64,000 bases of DNA, taken from positions 1-64,000 of the forward strand of contig NZ_LN831026.1 in NCBI RefSeq assembly GCF_001457455.1, given 5' to 3'. Within the stretch, counting starts at the first letter, position 1. Each line of letters opens with the position of its first letter. Under the pieces are notes generated by a model. That model saw nothing but the letters and a program-made list of their open reading frames with translations, ran no database searches and was not told where the DNA came from. The stretch comes from Corynebacterium diphtheriae (lineage in GTDB: Bacteria > Actinomycetota > Actinomycetes > Mycobacteriales > Mycobacteriaceae). Below, in pieces: positions 12,011 to 20,452 of the stretch. A program made the position numbers and the translations under genes.

Positions 12011-12106
12011 CCTCCTCGAACTCGAGACTACGAAAACCGCAGGAAGGCTGTTATGCCGTGCGAGTGCTGTCCTTGGGTTTTCGCAGTCTTGAACTCGAGT
12101 TCGCGG
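12011..12106. repeat. tRNA-linked palindromic repeat, copy 1
   Basis: An approximately 96-base element. Its ends are near-complementary (TCGAACTCGAGACTACGAAAA against TTTTCGCAGTCTTGAACTCGA), so the whole element can fold into one long imperfect hairpin. Copy 2 (19238-19333) is in the same orientation. In copy 3 (20295-20386) the central part is inverted. No coding potential. Confidence 0.75.
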
Positions 12107-12151
12107 TTGGAGAAGAGCCGCAGTGGGAAACGTCGATAAGCGTGCTTGTGT

Positions 12152-12874
12152 TTAGTGCGAAGTCAGCTCGTAGAAATCCGCAATGTGGTCGTGAACGAGG
12201 GTGCGGGCTTTATCTGGGTTGCGTTCTTCGATGGCGCGCAGGATATTGCGGTGTTCGCGTTGTAGTTTTTCTGATACTTCTGCCCAGTCGGTGCGCATGG
12301 CGAGTCGTTCGATGACGAATGCGATGGCGGAGTAGCGCAGGGATTCCATGATGGTTTCTGTGACGAGGTTGCCTGCTAGTGAGGTAATCAGAATGTGAAA
12401 GTTGACGTCTTTGATGTGGTAGTCGTGGAACGGCAGAGTGGGGTCGTCCATGCTGTCGAGAAGTCGGTGGGCTTCGCTGAGGACGCGGCTGCGTTCGGGG
12501 GAGTCTGGGCTGATCTTAGGAGTGGCTGCGTCGGCGGCTGCGTTGGATTCGATGAGAATGCAGGTGTTGACGAGGTCTTTAAGCGGGAGTGATCGGGCGC
12601 TGAGGTGCATGCGAATGGCCCAGGAGAGTCCTGCGGATGGTTCGGAGATGACGATCGCTCCGGAGTGCGGGCCGGATCCGGTGCCGGTGCGTACGAGTCC
12701 CATGGAGGTAAGGATGCGGATGGCTTCGCGTACGGATGCCCTAGAGAGTTCGAATTGTTCTGCGAGTGCGCGTTCGCCGGGGAGTTTGTCGCCGATAGCA
12801 ATGGAGCCTTTGCGTAGCTCTTTTTCCAGCCAATCGAGGACTTCTTGATAGGCCCGTTGGGTGGATTGAGACAT
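12152..12874 (-). CDS. lldR: FadR/GntR-family regulator, LldR-like
   Basis: A 240-residue one-domain-plus-FCD repressor. The N-terminal winged helix (LPGERALAEQFELSRASVRE) is followed by an all-helical ligand domain with the His/Asp/Asn metal-type positions of FCD proteins (HDYHIKDVNFH). It lies 72 bases downstream of the lactate permease on the same strand. Two perfect matches to the corynebacterial LldR motif TNGTNNNACNA sit upstream of the permease, so I infer an L-lactate-responsive repressor. The ATG at 12874 has an AGGGAG site; a TTG at 12880 is the alternative. Confidence 0.8.
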   Translation of the reverse strand: MSQSTQRAYQEVLDWLEKELRKGSIAIGDKLPGERALAEQFELSRASVREAIRILTSMGLVRTGTGSGPHSGAIVISEPSAGLSWAIRMHLSARSLPLKDLVNTCILIESNAAADAATPKISPDSPERSRVLSEAHRLLDSMDDPTLPFHDYHIKDVNFHILITSLAGNLVTETIMESLRYSAIAFVIERLAMRTDWAEVSEKLQREHRNILRAIEERNPDKARTLVHDHIADFYELTSH

Positions 12875-12946
12875 GTGCAAAGGCTCCCTTGTTCAAGCGG
12901 ATGTGTTAGGTGTAATCCTAATCCACGTGCCTTGGAAGTCGTGCCG

Positions 12947-14617
12947 TTATGGTGTTGGTAGCATCCATGCCAATACATTGGATTGTAGGAACACCATGGT
13001 GCATAGGACTACGAGGAGTCCGATGGACCACCAGATGACGGAGCGGAAGATCTGGGATTCTTTGCCTTCCATTCCTACGGAGCTTGCGGCGATGGCGAGT
13101 GATTGTGGGGAGATCATCTTGCCGACGACGCCACCGGAGGTGTTGGCTGCGGTCATGAGGTGGGGATCTAGTCCGATGTTTTCAGCTGCGGTTTTTTGCA
13201 GGTTGGAGAAGAGTGCGTTGGCTGAGGTGTCGGAGCCTGTGACGGCGGTGCCGACCCAGCCGAGTACTGGGGAGAAGAATGCGAATGCTGCGCCGAGGCT
13301 TGCGACGGCGGTGCCGATGGCGAGTGTTTGGCCGGAGAAGTTCATAACGTAGGCCAAGGAGAGGACGCTGACGATGGTCAGTGCGGAGAAGCGCATCCTG
13401 TAGAAGCATAATCCCAGTTCCATGGCTGCGCGTCCGAGTGGGAGTTGGTAGCGGCCTTTGTCGTCGAAAATCGAGTAGACGATGGCGACGATGATGCCGG
13501 TGATCAGCAGGAGGGTGCCGGGTGAAGATAGCCACTGGAAGTTGTAAGTGGTGGATTTGATGGCTTCACCGGAGCTGTTCAGGATGTGTCCGTGCAGGCC
13601 TGGCCATGGGATTTTCACGTCGGTTGTGGCGAGTGCTTTGGGGATGTCGATGCCGAGCGTCCATAGTTTGGCAACACCGAAGATCGCGACGACCAAAACG
13701 TAGGGGAAGACGGCCATCCATGTGCGTGACAGGGTGAGACGGCCGGCGGCTTCGTGCTTTTCGACGCCCAGACGTTCGCGGACCGCGTCGAGCCCTTTGG
13801 GCTTCCACACCTGCAGCAACAGTACGGCGGCGATGAGGCCAACGAGGGATGCGACGACGTCGGTAAGCTCGTAGGAGAAGTAGGTGGCACTCCACCACTG
13901 GGAGATGGCGAAGCTTAGGCCGATGGTGAGCGCTGCTGGCCAGGTTTCGCGCAGGCCACGTACGCCGTCGATGATGAGCACGATGATAAACGGCACGAGT
14001 GCTGCAAAGAAGGGCGCTTGGTGGCCGACGACGGCACCGATGTGGGCCGAGTCGAGTCCGGTCAGGGTACCGGCGGTGGTAATTGGGATGGCGACCGCAC
14101 CGAATGCGACGGGTGCGGTGTTGGCGATTAGTACCACGGTGGCGGTCTTGAGGGGTTTAAGACCAAGCGCCATGATCATGGTTGCGGTGATCGCTACTGG
14201 GGCGCCGAAACCGGCGAGTGCTTCGAGGAGTCCTCCGAAACAGAACGCGATCAAGATTGTTTGGATGCGCAGGTCGCCACCGCCGACGGTGTCGAAGATG
14301 GCGCGCATGTCTTGAAAGCGTCCGCTAGCGACTGTGACTTGGTAGAACCACAGGGCTAGTACCACGATCCATACGATGGGGAACAGGCCGAATGCTGCAC
14401 CTTGGGTGGCAGATAGTAGGGCGAAATTCCAGGGCATGTGGAACGCTGCGATGGCCACGATGATGGCAACGGCGAGGGCTGTGAGGCCGGAAACATATGC
14501 TTTTGCTTTAACGGCCAAAAGCATGACAAAGAACGTGATGAGGGGCAGAAGTGCGACGATAGCCGAGGCAGTGGTGCTGCCTCCGACTGCGCTCACGTTT
14601 GCGGTAAAAGTGTCCAT
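12947..14617 (-). CDS. lldP: L-lactate permease (LctP family)
   Basis: A 556-residue, 12-to-14-helix carrier of the LctP/LldP family. Conserved stretches include GLLEALAGFGAPVAIT, PVAFGAVAIPI and the C-terminal TGSDTSANALFSNLQ. It imports L-lactate (and possibly glycolate) with protons. In C. glutamicum the permease is followed by the quinone-linked dehydrogenase lldD; here the downstream gene is the regulator and no lldD is present nearby. Tandem LldR-type operators lie 96-120 bases upstream. Confidence 0.93.
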   Translation of the reverse strand: MDTFTANVSAVGGSTTASAIVALLPLITFFVMLLAVKAKAYVSGLTALAVAIIVAIAAFHMPWNFALLSATQGAAFGLFPIVWIVVLALWFYQVTVASGRFQDMRAIFDTVGGGDLRIQTILIAFCFGGLLEALAGFGAPVAITATMIMALGLKPLKTATVVLIANTAPVAFGAVAIPITTAGTLTGLDSAHIGAVVGHQAPFFAALVPFIIVLIIDGVRGLRETWPAALTIGLSFAISQWWSATYFSYELTDVVASLVGLIAAVLLLQVWKPKGLDAVRERLGVEKHEAAGRLTLSRTWMAVFPYVLVVAIFGVAKLWTLGIDIPKALATTDVKIPWPGLHGHILNSSGEAIKSTTYNFQWLSSPGTLLLITGIIVAIVYSIFDDKGRYQLPLGRAAMELGLCFYRMRFSALTIVSVLSLAYVMNFSGQTLAIGTAVASLGAAFAFFSPVLGWVGTAVTGSDTSANALFSNLQKTAAENIGLDPHLMTAANTSGGVVGKMISPQSLAIAASSVGMEGKESQIFRSVIWWSIGLLVVLCTMVFLQSNVLAWMLPTP

Positions 14618-14712
14618 CTTGAGGAAACTCCTGGAGTCTTTAAGTTAGCTGCCCAATGGGAGCTAAGAACAGGCAGGGGCTCTACCACTATCGACTCGAT
14701 AACAATCCGAGT

Positions 14713-14737
14713 TGGTCTGACCACAGTGGTAAGACCA
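14713..14737 (-). promoter_or_regulatory. Tandem LldR-type operators
   Basis: TGGTCTGACCA (14713-14723) and TGGTAAGACCA (14727-14737) each match TNGTNNNACNA, the motif reported for C. glutamicum LldR. Their centres are 14 bases apart. They lie upstream of the permease and explain how the operon could be lactate-induced. Confidence 0.72.
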
Positions 14738-14926
14738 CAGACTTTATAGTTGATCTATGTCACATGTCAATGCTGTGGTGATGATGTGCGGTGTTGCAGA
14801 AGTGCCTCAAATGAAAATAATTCGAAAAATGACGCGGTCGAATAAAAAAAATTTTCTCGGATTCTTGCACCTAGGGTCGGCTGCACGCGTGCTGATCGCT
14901 CACAAATCTTTAAAACACTCTTGAAA

Positions 14927-14941
14927 TGAGAATGATTATCC
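14927..14941. promoter_or_regulatory. Fur-family (Fur/Zur-type) box
   Basis: TGAGAATGATTATCC matches 13 of 15 positions of the 7-1-7 Fur/Zur motif TGATAATnATTATCA. It lies about 107 bases before the secreted-protein gene at 15048, within the 430-base gap between divergent genes. It does not resemble the DtxR consensus. Which metal regulator binds is unknown; Zur is my preferred guess in a corynebacterium. Confidence 0.5.
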
Positions 14942-15047
14942 GTATGGTGTGTGGTGTCCGGCCGGACGAACCACAGAGCCTTAGATCAAAAGGCTGTGTT
15001 TTTCCATTCAATCGATACCGATCTTTCTATTTGAGAGGGGAATCTCT

Positions 15048-15587
15048 TTGTCTCGTAGCAAGAACGCACTAATTCGAAATCTTTCGATTGCCGCAGGAGC
15101 GGCAGCAATAAGCGTGGGTGCTGCGATGGGACCGGCTTTGGCAGTAGATGCTGCTCAGGAAGCGCCGACCGCAGATAATTCCCCAGCAGTAGAGGCACCG
15201 CAGACACCAGAAGGGGGCGATCAGTCCGCGCAGACTTCGCAGGACAACCCTCGTTATGAGTCGCAAATCGTGCGAGCAGGACACACCGCGGAAGCTGAGC
15301 AAGTAGGCGACGTTTCCGAGGACACCATCTTTGAATACTCCGAATTTGACATCCCAGAAGGCTGGTTTGTCAGCGTTGACGAAGACTCCGGCAAGGTGAC
15401 CGTCAGCACGCCCCCAGATGCCCAAGACGGTGACAACTACACCGTCAAGGTGAAGGCTGTTGACCTTGACGGCAACGTCACGTGGAGCGAAGTAACCTTC
15501 ACGGTCGGTGACCCAGAAACCGACAACCCAGAGATCGAGCCGCTTGACGCTGACGCTCCTGAGGTAGAGCTTCCAGCCGCAGAGTAA
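15048..15587 (+). CDS. Secreted acidic protein with a Rib/YPDG-like domain
   Basis: A 179-residue protein starting with TTG after an AGAGGGG ribosome site (15033-15039). Residues 1-32 form a Sec signal peptide (Arg/Lys start, hydrophobic core, cut near ALA-VDA). A Pro/Glu-rich linker follows. Residues of about 95-160 resemble the Rib/YPDG beta-sandwich of surface proteins (VTVSTPPDAQDGDNYTVKVK). The tail is acidic, without LPXTG or a membrane anchor, so it is probably released or loosely wall-bound. A Fur-type box upstream suggests metal-dependent expression. Confidence 0.75.
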   Translation: MSRSKNALIRNLSIAAGAAAISVGAAMGPALAVDAAQEAPTADNSPAVEAPQTPEGGDQSAQTSQDNPRYESQIVRAGHTAEAEQVGDVSEDTIFEYSEFDIPEGWFVSVDEDSGKVTVSTPPDAQDGDNYTVKVKAVDLDGNVTWSEVTFTVGDPETDNPEIEPLDADAPEVELPAAE

Positions 15588-15650
15588 TGTCTGTGCTCCT
15601 GTCCTAGGCGTGGCCTAGGGCGGGTGGAGGAAGAATAGGGAAAGACTTTT

Positions 15651-15701
15651 AAAACCCCAAGCTGGGCATGGTCGTGTGATTATGGTCCGGCTTGGGGTTT
15701 T
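15651..15701 (+). terminator. Terminator after the secreted-protein gene
   Basis: AAAACCCCAAGC (15651-15662) pairs perfectly with GCTTGGGGTTTT (15690-15701). It ends just before the ABC exporter genes and overlaps the longest reading of the first one, an argument against a start at 15676. Confidence 0.85.
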
Positions 15702-15732
15702 GTGCATGGCGAATGGGCTAACATCGACACAT

Positions 15733-17319
15733 GTGAAAGTTAGGCAATCCAAAGTTGGCAGGCAGGCTCGTTGGGCTCTGATTCTCAGCGTTGTTCTTAC
15801 ATGGTTCTCGGTTATTGGCATGTGTATGGCCATTATTGGTGCTGGTCGCATTATTGATGGCGGTGGGGTGTCGCGGTGGATCATTGTGGGACCGTTTGTG
15901 GTTATGGTGTCGTTTGCGTTGCGGGGGTGGGTGCTTGCCGGCGGTCAGGTTGCTGAGGAGCGGCGGGTGCGTCGTCAGCTTGTTGAGCGTGTGTTTCAGG
16001 CTGGTGAGATTCGTACGTCGAAGTTTCCGACAGGGGCTGTGGTGGGGTTGGCGACGGAGTCCGCGGAGAAGATGGTGGCTTTTCGTGTGGGGTTTATGTC
16101 GCAAATAGTGGCGTCGTTGACGTCGCCGCTGTTGGTTTTGGTGGCGATGGGGTGGTCGTCTCGGTGGTGGCTGGCGGCGGTTGTGGCTGCTATGTTGCCG
16201 ATTGTTCCGCTTGTGGTGGGTGGGTTTCGTAAAATGGTAGCGCGGGTGTCGCATGGTTCGCAGGATGCGCGTAAGGCGTTGGCTGCTGATTACATGGATG
16301 CCCTTCGTGCGTTGGGAACGCTGCAGTTGTTGGGGGCGTCGTCACGCGTGGCCCAGCGCTTGGCTGCGCGCGGTGAGGATAATCGTGTGGCGGTGATGCA
16401 GCTGCTGCGTGGGAATCAGCTGATCCTTTTTGTTATCGACGCCGTCTTTAGCCTCGCAATTGTGGCCGTTTCCGCAGGTCTGGCTCTTTTTCAAGTTCGC
16501 CAAGGGGTGCTAACTCCAGGGCAGGGGATCACCGTCATAGCGCTTAGTATTTTGCTGCTTGAACCAATGGACCATGTCGGTGCGTTTTTCTATGTAGGCA
16601 TGGCCGGCTGGGGTGCACAGCGCGGAATCCACGGATTTATCTCCTCATTGCCAACTGGGCGCGCGCACGTACCCAGCACCCAACCGGGGTGCATCACCAT
16701 GCAAGATGTCAGCTTTTCTCACGGGGATTGCGTGGTGCTATCCCATGCACAACTGGAGATTCAACGCGGGCAGCGCGTTGCCATCGTGGGCCGTTCCGGT
16801 GCTGGCAAATCCACTCTCTTGTCGTTGATCGCAGGGATGAAAACTCCCCAAGCTGGGGCGATAACGCGTGGAGGGGATTGTGCGGTGGTTGCTCAGCACA
16901 CGTGGCTTTTCCAAGGAACAATTGCAGACAACCTGCGGTTAGCTCGCCCCGAGGCGACTGAAGAGGAGATGTGGCAGGCGCTGAGTAGCGCCCAGCTTGC
17001 CGACGAAATCCGCACCATGCCCGCAGGTCTTAGCACCCTCATCGGCGAGTTCGGTGTGGGGCTTTCCGGTGGTCAGGCCCAGCGTTTGTCGCTGGCGCGC
17101 GCTTTGATCTCGGGACGGCGCATCGTGCTTTTCGACGAACCCACTGCCCACGTTGATCTTGCCTCCGAGGCAAAGATCTTAGATGCGATCAACAACCTTG
17201 GTCGCGACTACACCGTGGTCATGGTGACGCACCGTGACACATCACTTGCCCACATGGACCGCATTGTCCGCGTGACCAATGGTCGTATCGAGGAAGAAGA
17301 ACACCAGCATGCGCACTGA
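15733..17319 (+). CDS. ABC exporter half-transporter 1 (CydD-like)
   Basis: From the GTG at 15733 this is a 528-residue fusion of a six-helix exporter domain and an ATPase. Walker A is GRSGAGKST, the signature is LSGGQAQRLSLARAL and Walker B is IVLFDEPTAHVD. It resembles CydD of the cysteine/glutathione exporter, but the substrate cannot be read from sequence. A -10-like TAACAT (15718-15723) 9 bases before the GTG suggests a leaderless transcript. An ATG at 15706 is the alternative start. It overlaps its partner gene by 11 bases. Confidence 0.85.
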   Translation: MKVRQSKVGRQARWALILSVVLTWFSVIGMCMAIIGAGRIIDGGGVSRWIIVGPFVVMVSFALRGWVLAGGQVAEERRVRRQLVERVFQAGEIRTSKFPTGAVVGLATESAEKMVAFRVGFMSQIVASLTSPLLVLVAMGWSSRWWLAAVVAAMLPIVPLVVGGFRKMVARVSHGSQDARKALAADYMDALRALGTLQLLGASSRVAQRLAARGEDNRVAVMQLLRGNQLILFVIDAVFSLAIVAVSAGLALFQVRQGVLTPGQGITVIALSILLLEPMDHVGAFFYVGMAGWGAQRGIHGFISSLPTGRAHVPSTQPGCITMQDVSFSHGDCVVLSHAQLEIQRGQRVAIVGRSGAGKSTLLSLIAGMKTPQAGAITRGGDCAVVAQHTWLFQGTIADNLRLARPEATEEEMWQALSSAQLADEIRTMPAGLSTLIGEFGVGLSGGQAQRLSLARALISGRRIVLFDEPTAHVDLASEAKILDAINNLGRDYTVVMVTHRDTSLAHMDRIVRVTNGRIEEEEHQHAH

Positions 17320-18955
17320 ACCCACCCCCTGGCACCTGATCCGCTGGCTACTGGGCATTACCCGCCCAGTGCTACGCCCCTTGGGGGCTTCTACGTTGTG
17401 CCGAATCATGAACCAAGTATTGGGCATCTTTTTGTATGTGATCCCCGCATATGCCCTGGTTGCTGGCGTAGGAAGTGTCTCATCTGTGGTGGCCATCATG
17501 GTGGTCATCGCATTGCTAAAAGCATTATTGCGCTATGCGGAGCACTACCTTGGCCATCTTGTTGCCTTCAAAGCACTAGAACTGATCCGTATTCGTGTTT
17601 TTCGTGACATCTACCCGCAAGCCCCAGCGATCATGCGTCGTACTGGGCCAGAGGCGGTTGGTAGCGGCGACATGCTGACACGGCTGACTCGCGACATCGG
17701 ACAAATCGAGGTGTTTTTCGCCCACACCACCGCGCCGGTGATCTCTGCTGCTGTGGTGCCGCTGGGGGTAGTTATCACCATTTCCATGCTCTCTCCAGTA
17801 CGTGGCCTGATCGCCGCTGCCATTTTTGGTGTTGCAGTGGTGGTGTCTTTAAACAACAGTGCTTATCGCTTTACGATCCGCGTCAGCGAACACCGCGGCA
17901 ACATCACCCAGCACATTACAGACTCAGTCGGCGGTGTAGCAGAAATAGTGGGATACGACGCGCAACAGCGCAGGCAGCGCGAATTACGCGACAGGGAAGA
18001 ACCTTTGCAGACGGCGGTTCGGCGTCGCGGGGGAATCGTCGGCACGCGATTAGGTGTTGTAGCCGCCGCTCGCATCTGTGTGCTCACCATGCTCTTGCCA
18101 GCCACCGACAACATGGCACTAGCTGTGGCCTGCATGTTTGCAGTACTGCGTTGCTGGGACATGATCAACGAGGTCGCCGACCTAGGCAACCATTTCTCTA
18201 ACTCTCTAGCCGCAGCGCGCCGAGTATGGTCACTCGCCCACGCAGGGCTCGCGCTTAACGACGGCCCCCAACAGCTGCCAACCTCCACCACCGGTGCAAC
18301 AGTCGAATGGGACAACGTGACCTTCACATACCCAGCAGAAACCACACCAGCACTTCGCAACGTATGCCTCACTGTTCCCGCGGGAAGCTGGGGTGCCATC
18401 CTAGGGGCCACCGGATCCGGAAAATCTACCCTCGCGGCACTACTGCTTCGCTATTGGGATCCCACAACCGGCGCCATACGCGTCGATGGCCACGACATTC
18501 GCACCTGTCCGCTGGAGCAACTCCGTAGCACTGTATCTATAGTCACCCAAGACATCACCTTGCTGAACACCACGGTTGCCGACAATCTGCGGCTGGCACA
18601 ACCAAACGCCACCGACGCAGAGCTTATCGACGCCTTAACTGTGGCATGCCTCGACCGCGAACTCACCCTCGATACCGCGGTAGGAGAACAAGGTGCGAAC
18701 CTTTCTGGTGGACAACGTCAGCGACTCTCTTTAGCCCAAGCATTGCTGCGCCACGGTCGCGTGCTGATTCTTGACGAATTCACCGCTCACCTTAACCCAG
18801 CTCTGGCAGCCAACATCCGCAGCCGCCTGCGTGAAGCGTGCCCGCACACCACGATTATCGAAATCACCCATGACCTCACCTACCTAGACAGCTATCAATG
18901 GGTGGCTGCTATTGATTCCGGCTCCCTAATCGACGCAGCACAGTACTCGAGGTAA
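17309..18955 (+). CDS. ABC exporter half-transporter 2 (CydC-like)
   Basis: A 548-residue membrane/ATPase fusion forming a heterodimer with the preceding gene. Walker A is GATGSGKST and the signature is LSGGQRQRLSLAQAL. Walker B is VLILDEFTAHLN, with Phe in place of the usual Pro after the catalytic Glu. The ATG at 17309 follows purine-rich GAGGAAGAAG and overlaps the upstream stop; a longer reading to 17279 lies inside the neighbour. No cydAB oxidase genes lie nearby, so a role in cytochrome bd assembly is not supported by context. Confidence 0.85.
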   Translation: MRTEPTPWHLIRWLLGITRPVLRPLGASTLCRIMNQVLGIFLYVIPAYALVAGVGSVSSVVAIMVVIALLKALLRYAEHYLGHLVAFKALELIRIRVFRDIYPQAPAIMRRTGPEAVGSGDMLTRLTRDIGQIEVFFAHTTAPVISAAVVPLGVVITISMLSPVRGLIAAAIFGVAVVVSLNNSAYRFTIRVSEHRGNITQHITDSVGGVAEIVGYDAQQRRQRELRDREEPLQTAVRRRGGIVGTRLGVVAAARICVLTMLLPATDNMALAVACMFAVLRCWDMINEVADLGNHFSNSLAAARRVWSLAHAGLALNDGPQQLPTSTTGATVEWDNVTFTYPAETTPALRNVCLTVPAGSWGAILGATGSGKSTLAALLLRYWDPTTGAIRVDGHDIRTCPLEQLRSTVSIVTQDITLLNTTVADNLRLAQPNATDAELIDALTVACLDRELTLDTAVGEQGANLSGGQRQRLSLAQALLRHGRVLILDEFTAHLNPALAANIRSRLREACPHTTIIEITHDLTYLDSYQWVAAIDSGSLIDAAQYSR

Positions 18956-19022
18956 ACATGTGCTGACATGCCGTTTTGGAATTACGTGGCGTATGCTGTA
19001 AAGTTCCTTTTCGTTCCTATGA

Positions 19023-19099
19023 GGGCCTATAGCTCAGTCGGTTAGAGCGCATCGCTGATAACGATGAGGTCGCAAGTTCGATTCTTGCTAGGCCCACCA
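19023..19099 (+). tRNA. tRNA-Ile (GAT), copy 2
   Basis: Identical in sequence to the tRNA at 11796-11872, with encoded CCA and anticodon GAT. Confidence 0.95.
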
Positions 19100-19108
19100 G
19101 GAACGAAT

Positions 19109-19181
19109 GGGGCATTAGCTCAATTGGTAGAGCATCTGCTTTGCAAGCAGAAGGTCAGGAGTTCGATTCTCCTATGCTCCA
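19109..19181 (+). tRNA. tRNA-Ala (TGC), copy 2
   Basis: Identical to the tRNA at 11882-11954, with no encoded CCA. It is followed by the hairpin GACCCAGCC/GGCTGGGTT with a T tract (about 19189-19219). Confidence 0.95.
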
Positions 19182-19389
19182 CAGTGTGGGACCCAGCCGG
19201 TGAGGCTGGGTTCTTTTTGTTTGTGTGTCCTTTTTTGCCTCCTCGAACTTGAGACTACGAAAACCGCAGGAAGGCTGTTATGTCGTGCGAGTGCTGTCCT
19301 TGGGTTTTCGTAGTCTTGAACTCGAGTTCGCGGAGGAACGGGTAGTGTACCAACAATTTTTGGCGTGTTCTTTTGGGAGTGAATTTGTG

Positions 19390-19654
19390 ATGTGACGTAG
19401 AGAAACCATCGGTGGGCTAACAGTCGCGTTGGCGCTGATTCCAGAAACGATCGCTTTTCGGTGGTCGCAGGAGTTGATCCCGCGGTGGGACTGTTTACCT
19501 CGGTGATCATGTCTTTGGTCATTGCCCTCACAGGCGGCCGCCCTGCGATGATTACTGCTACTGCGGGTTCCGTCGCCTTGGTGTTGAGGTGCGGATCGAG
19601 GGGCTCGATGGTCCGAGCCTTGATCGTCTCGACCACCTCAGCGGTCGGGTTTAA
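19390..19654 (+). pseudogene. SulP-family anion transporter remnant
   Basis: The N-terminal SulP pattern is readable across frames: RRETIGGLTVALALIPETIAF, then SVVAGVDPAVGLFTSV and ALTGGRPAMITATAG. An in-frame TGA follows the first ATG (19390-19395). One T appears lost in the run at 19455-19458. From 19589 a short frame, VRIEGLDGPSLDRLDHLSG ending at 19654, looks like the end of a SulP STAS domain. The gene has therefore lost its whole middle by internal deletion. A working SulP gene has more than 500 codons. Confidence 0.7.
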
Positions 19655-20049
19655 CCTAGTGGGGTTGGGCGTTGCCAGACTAGGGCAGCACCTTCGTGAC
19701 CTGCCATGATGATACGCAGTGTGAGAGTGTTGGCGAATCGTAGCGATCCGACTGCTGTGAGGAAGAGAATCCCGCAGGCGATGACGCTGGCGTCGGCAAG
19801 CTCGGTGTGCGTGGACACCGGACCCGGCTGCGCTTCGCTGAGCCCGAGGGGTGCCATGAGGCTTTCGCCGGTCACCTTGGCAAGAACAATAGCTGCCGAC
19901 GCCACCGTGACCACGCCTACCGTGAGCTTGCCGATTTTGGGGTAAAGCGTCGGGTGAATGCTCAAGGCTAATGAGAGGAGTACTGCGACCGGAACCGCTA
20001 CCACCGCCAAGTGGACGATGAGCGGGTGAAATGGCAAAGAAGCAATCAT
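19651..20049 (-). CDS. DUF2231-type membrane protein
   Basis: A 132-residue protein with four predicted membrane helices, starting MIASLPFHPLIVHLAVV. It ends in the GHEGAALVW motif that closes DUF2231 proteins. The family is often next to redox or transport genes; its function is unknown. It converges on and touches the SulP remnant. Start is ATG. Complete length for the family. Confidence 0.75.
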   Translation of the reverse strand: MIASLPFHPLIVHLAVVAVPVAVLLSLALSIHPTLYPKIGKLTVGVVTVASAAIVLAKVTGESLMAPLGLSEAQPGPVSTHTELADASVIACGILFLTAVGSLRFANTLTLRIIMAGHEGAALVWQRPTPLG

Positions 20050-20162
20050 GGCGTCATGCTAGTGCGTGTGGGCTATGCCACGATAGCAAACTAAAGCTAC
20101 GCTGTGGCGGGGATGGGGATTAGGGGTTTTAGGGTCGGGGTTGTTATAGTGTTGTTGCACAA

Positions 20163-20235
20163 GGGGCATTAGCTCAATTGGTAGAGCATCTGCTTTGCAA
20201 GCAGAAGGTCAGGAGTTCGATTCTCCTATGCTCCA
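20163..20235 (+). tRNA. tRNA-Ala (TGC), copy 3
   Basis: Identical to the other two tRNA-Ala genes but without a preceding tRNA-Ile. A TATAGT -10-like motif lies upstream. It is followed by the same CCCAGCC/GGCTGGG terminator hairpin with a long T run. Confidence 0.95.
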
Positions 20236-20294
20236 CAGTGTGGAACCCAGCCGGTGAGGCTGGGTTCTTTTTTTTGTTTGTGTGCCATTTTTCG

Positions 20295-20386
20295 CCTCCT
20301 CGAACTCGCGAACACAAAAACCCGAGGACGGCACGCACAGGTCACAACAGCCTTCTTGCGGTTTTCGATGTCTTGAGTTCGAGGAG
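20295..20386. repeat. tRNA-linked palindromic repeat, copy 3 (centre inverted)
   Basis: Same outer ends as the copies at 12011 and 19238. The interior matches their reverse complement (ACAACAGCCTTCTTGCGGTT here against AACCGCAGGAAGGCTGTTAT there). The palindromic ends allow inversion in place. Non-coding. Confidence 0.65.
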
Positions 20387-20452
20387 ACGGTCTACGGGAT
20401 CTAAAACGCCTGAAAAATTTGTCACAAACCGCTCGGGGACACCTTTCCACCG

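Larger units (their letters stand above)
11785..12106. repeat. 322-bp direct repeat, copy 1 (tRNA-Ile/tRNA-Ala block)
   Basis: This block is repeated at 19012-19333 (constant offset 7227) with about six mismatches that I could count. It contains tRNA-Ile, tRNA-Ala, their terminator and a palindromic tail (12011-12106). The two copies flank the lactate permease, secreted protein and ABC exporter genes, so homologous recombination could delete or duplicate about 7.2 kb. Confidence 0.9.
19012..19333. repeat. 322-bp direct repeat, copy 2
   Basis: Second copy of the 11785-12106 block in the same orientation, including both tRNAs, the terminator and the palindromic tail. Differences from copy 1 are single bases only. 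Confidence 0.9.

Noticed and set aside
11837..12139. Open frames through tRNA-Ile/tRNA-Ala (also at 19064 and 20178)
   Set aside because: They read through tRNA genes and terminators; the repeated 'protein' similarity only reflects the repeated tRNAs.
14927..14941. DtxR binding site
   Set aside because: The motif fits the Fur/Zur 7-1-7 pattern; the DtxR 19-mer pattern with TAGGTTAG-type arms is not met.
15733..18955. cydDC with a role in cytochrome bd assembly
   Set aside because: The fold matches, but no cydAB genes are nearby and the substrate cannot be inferred.
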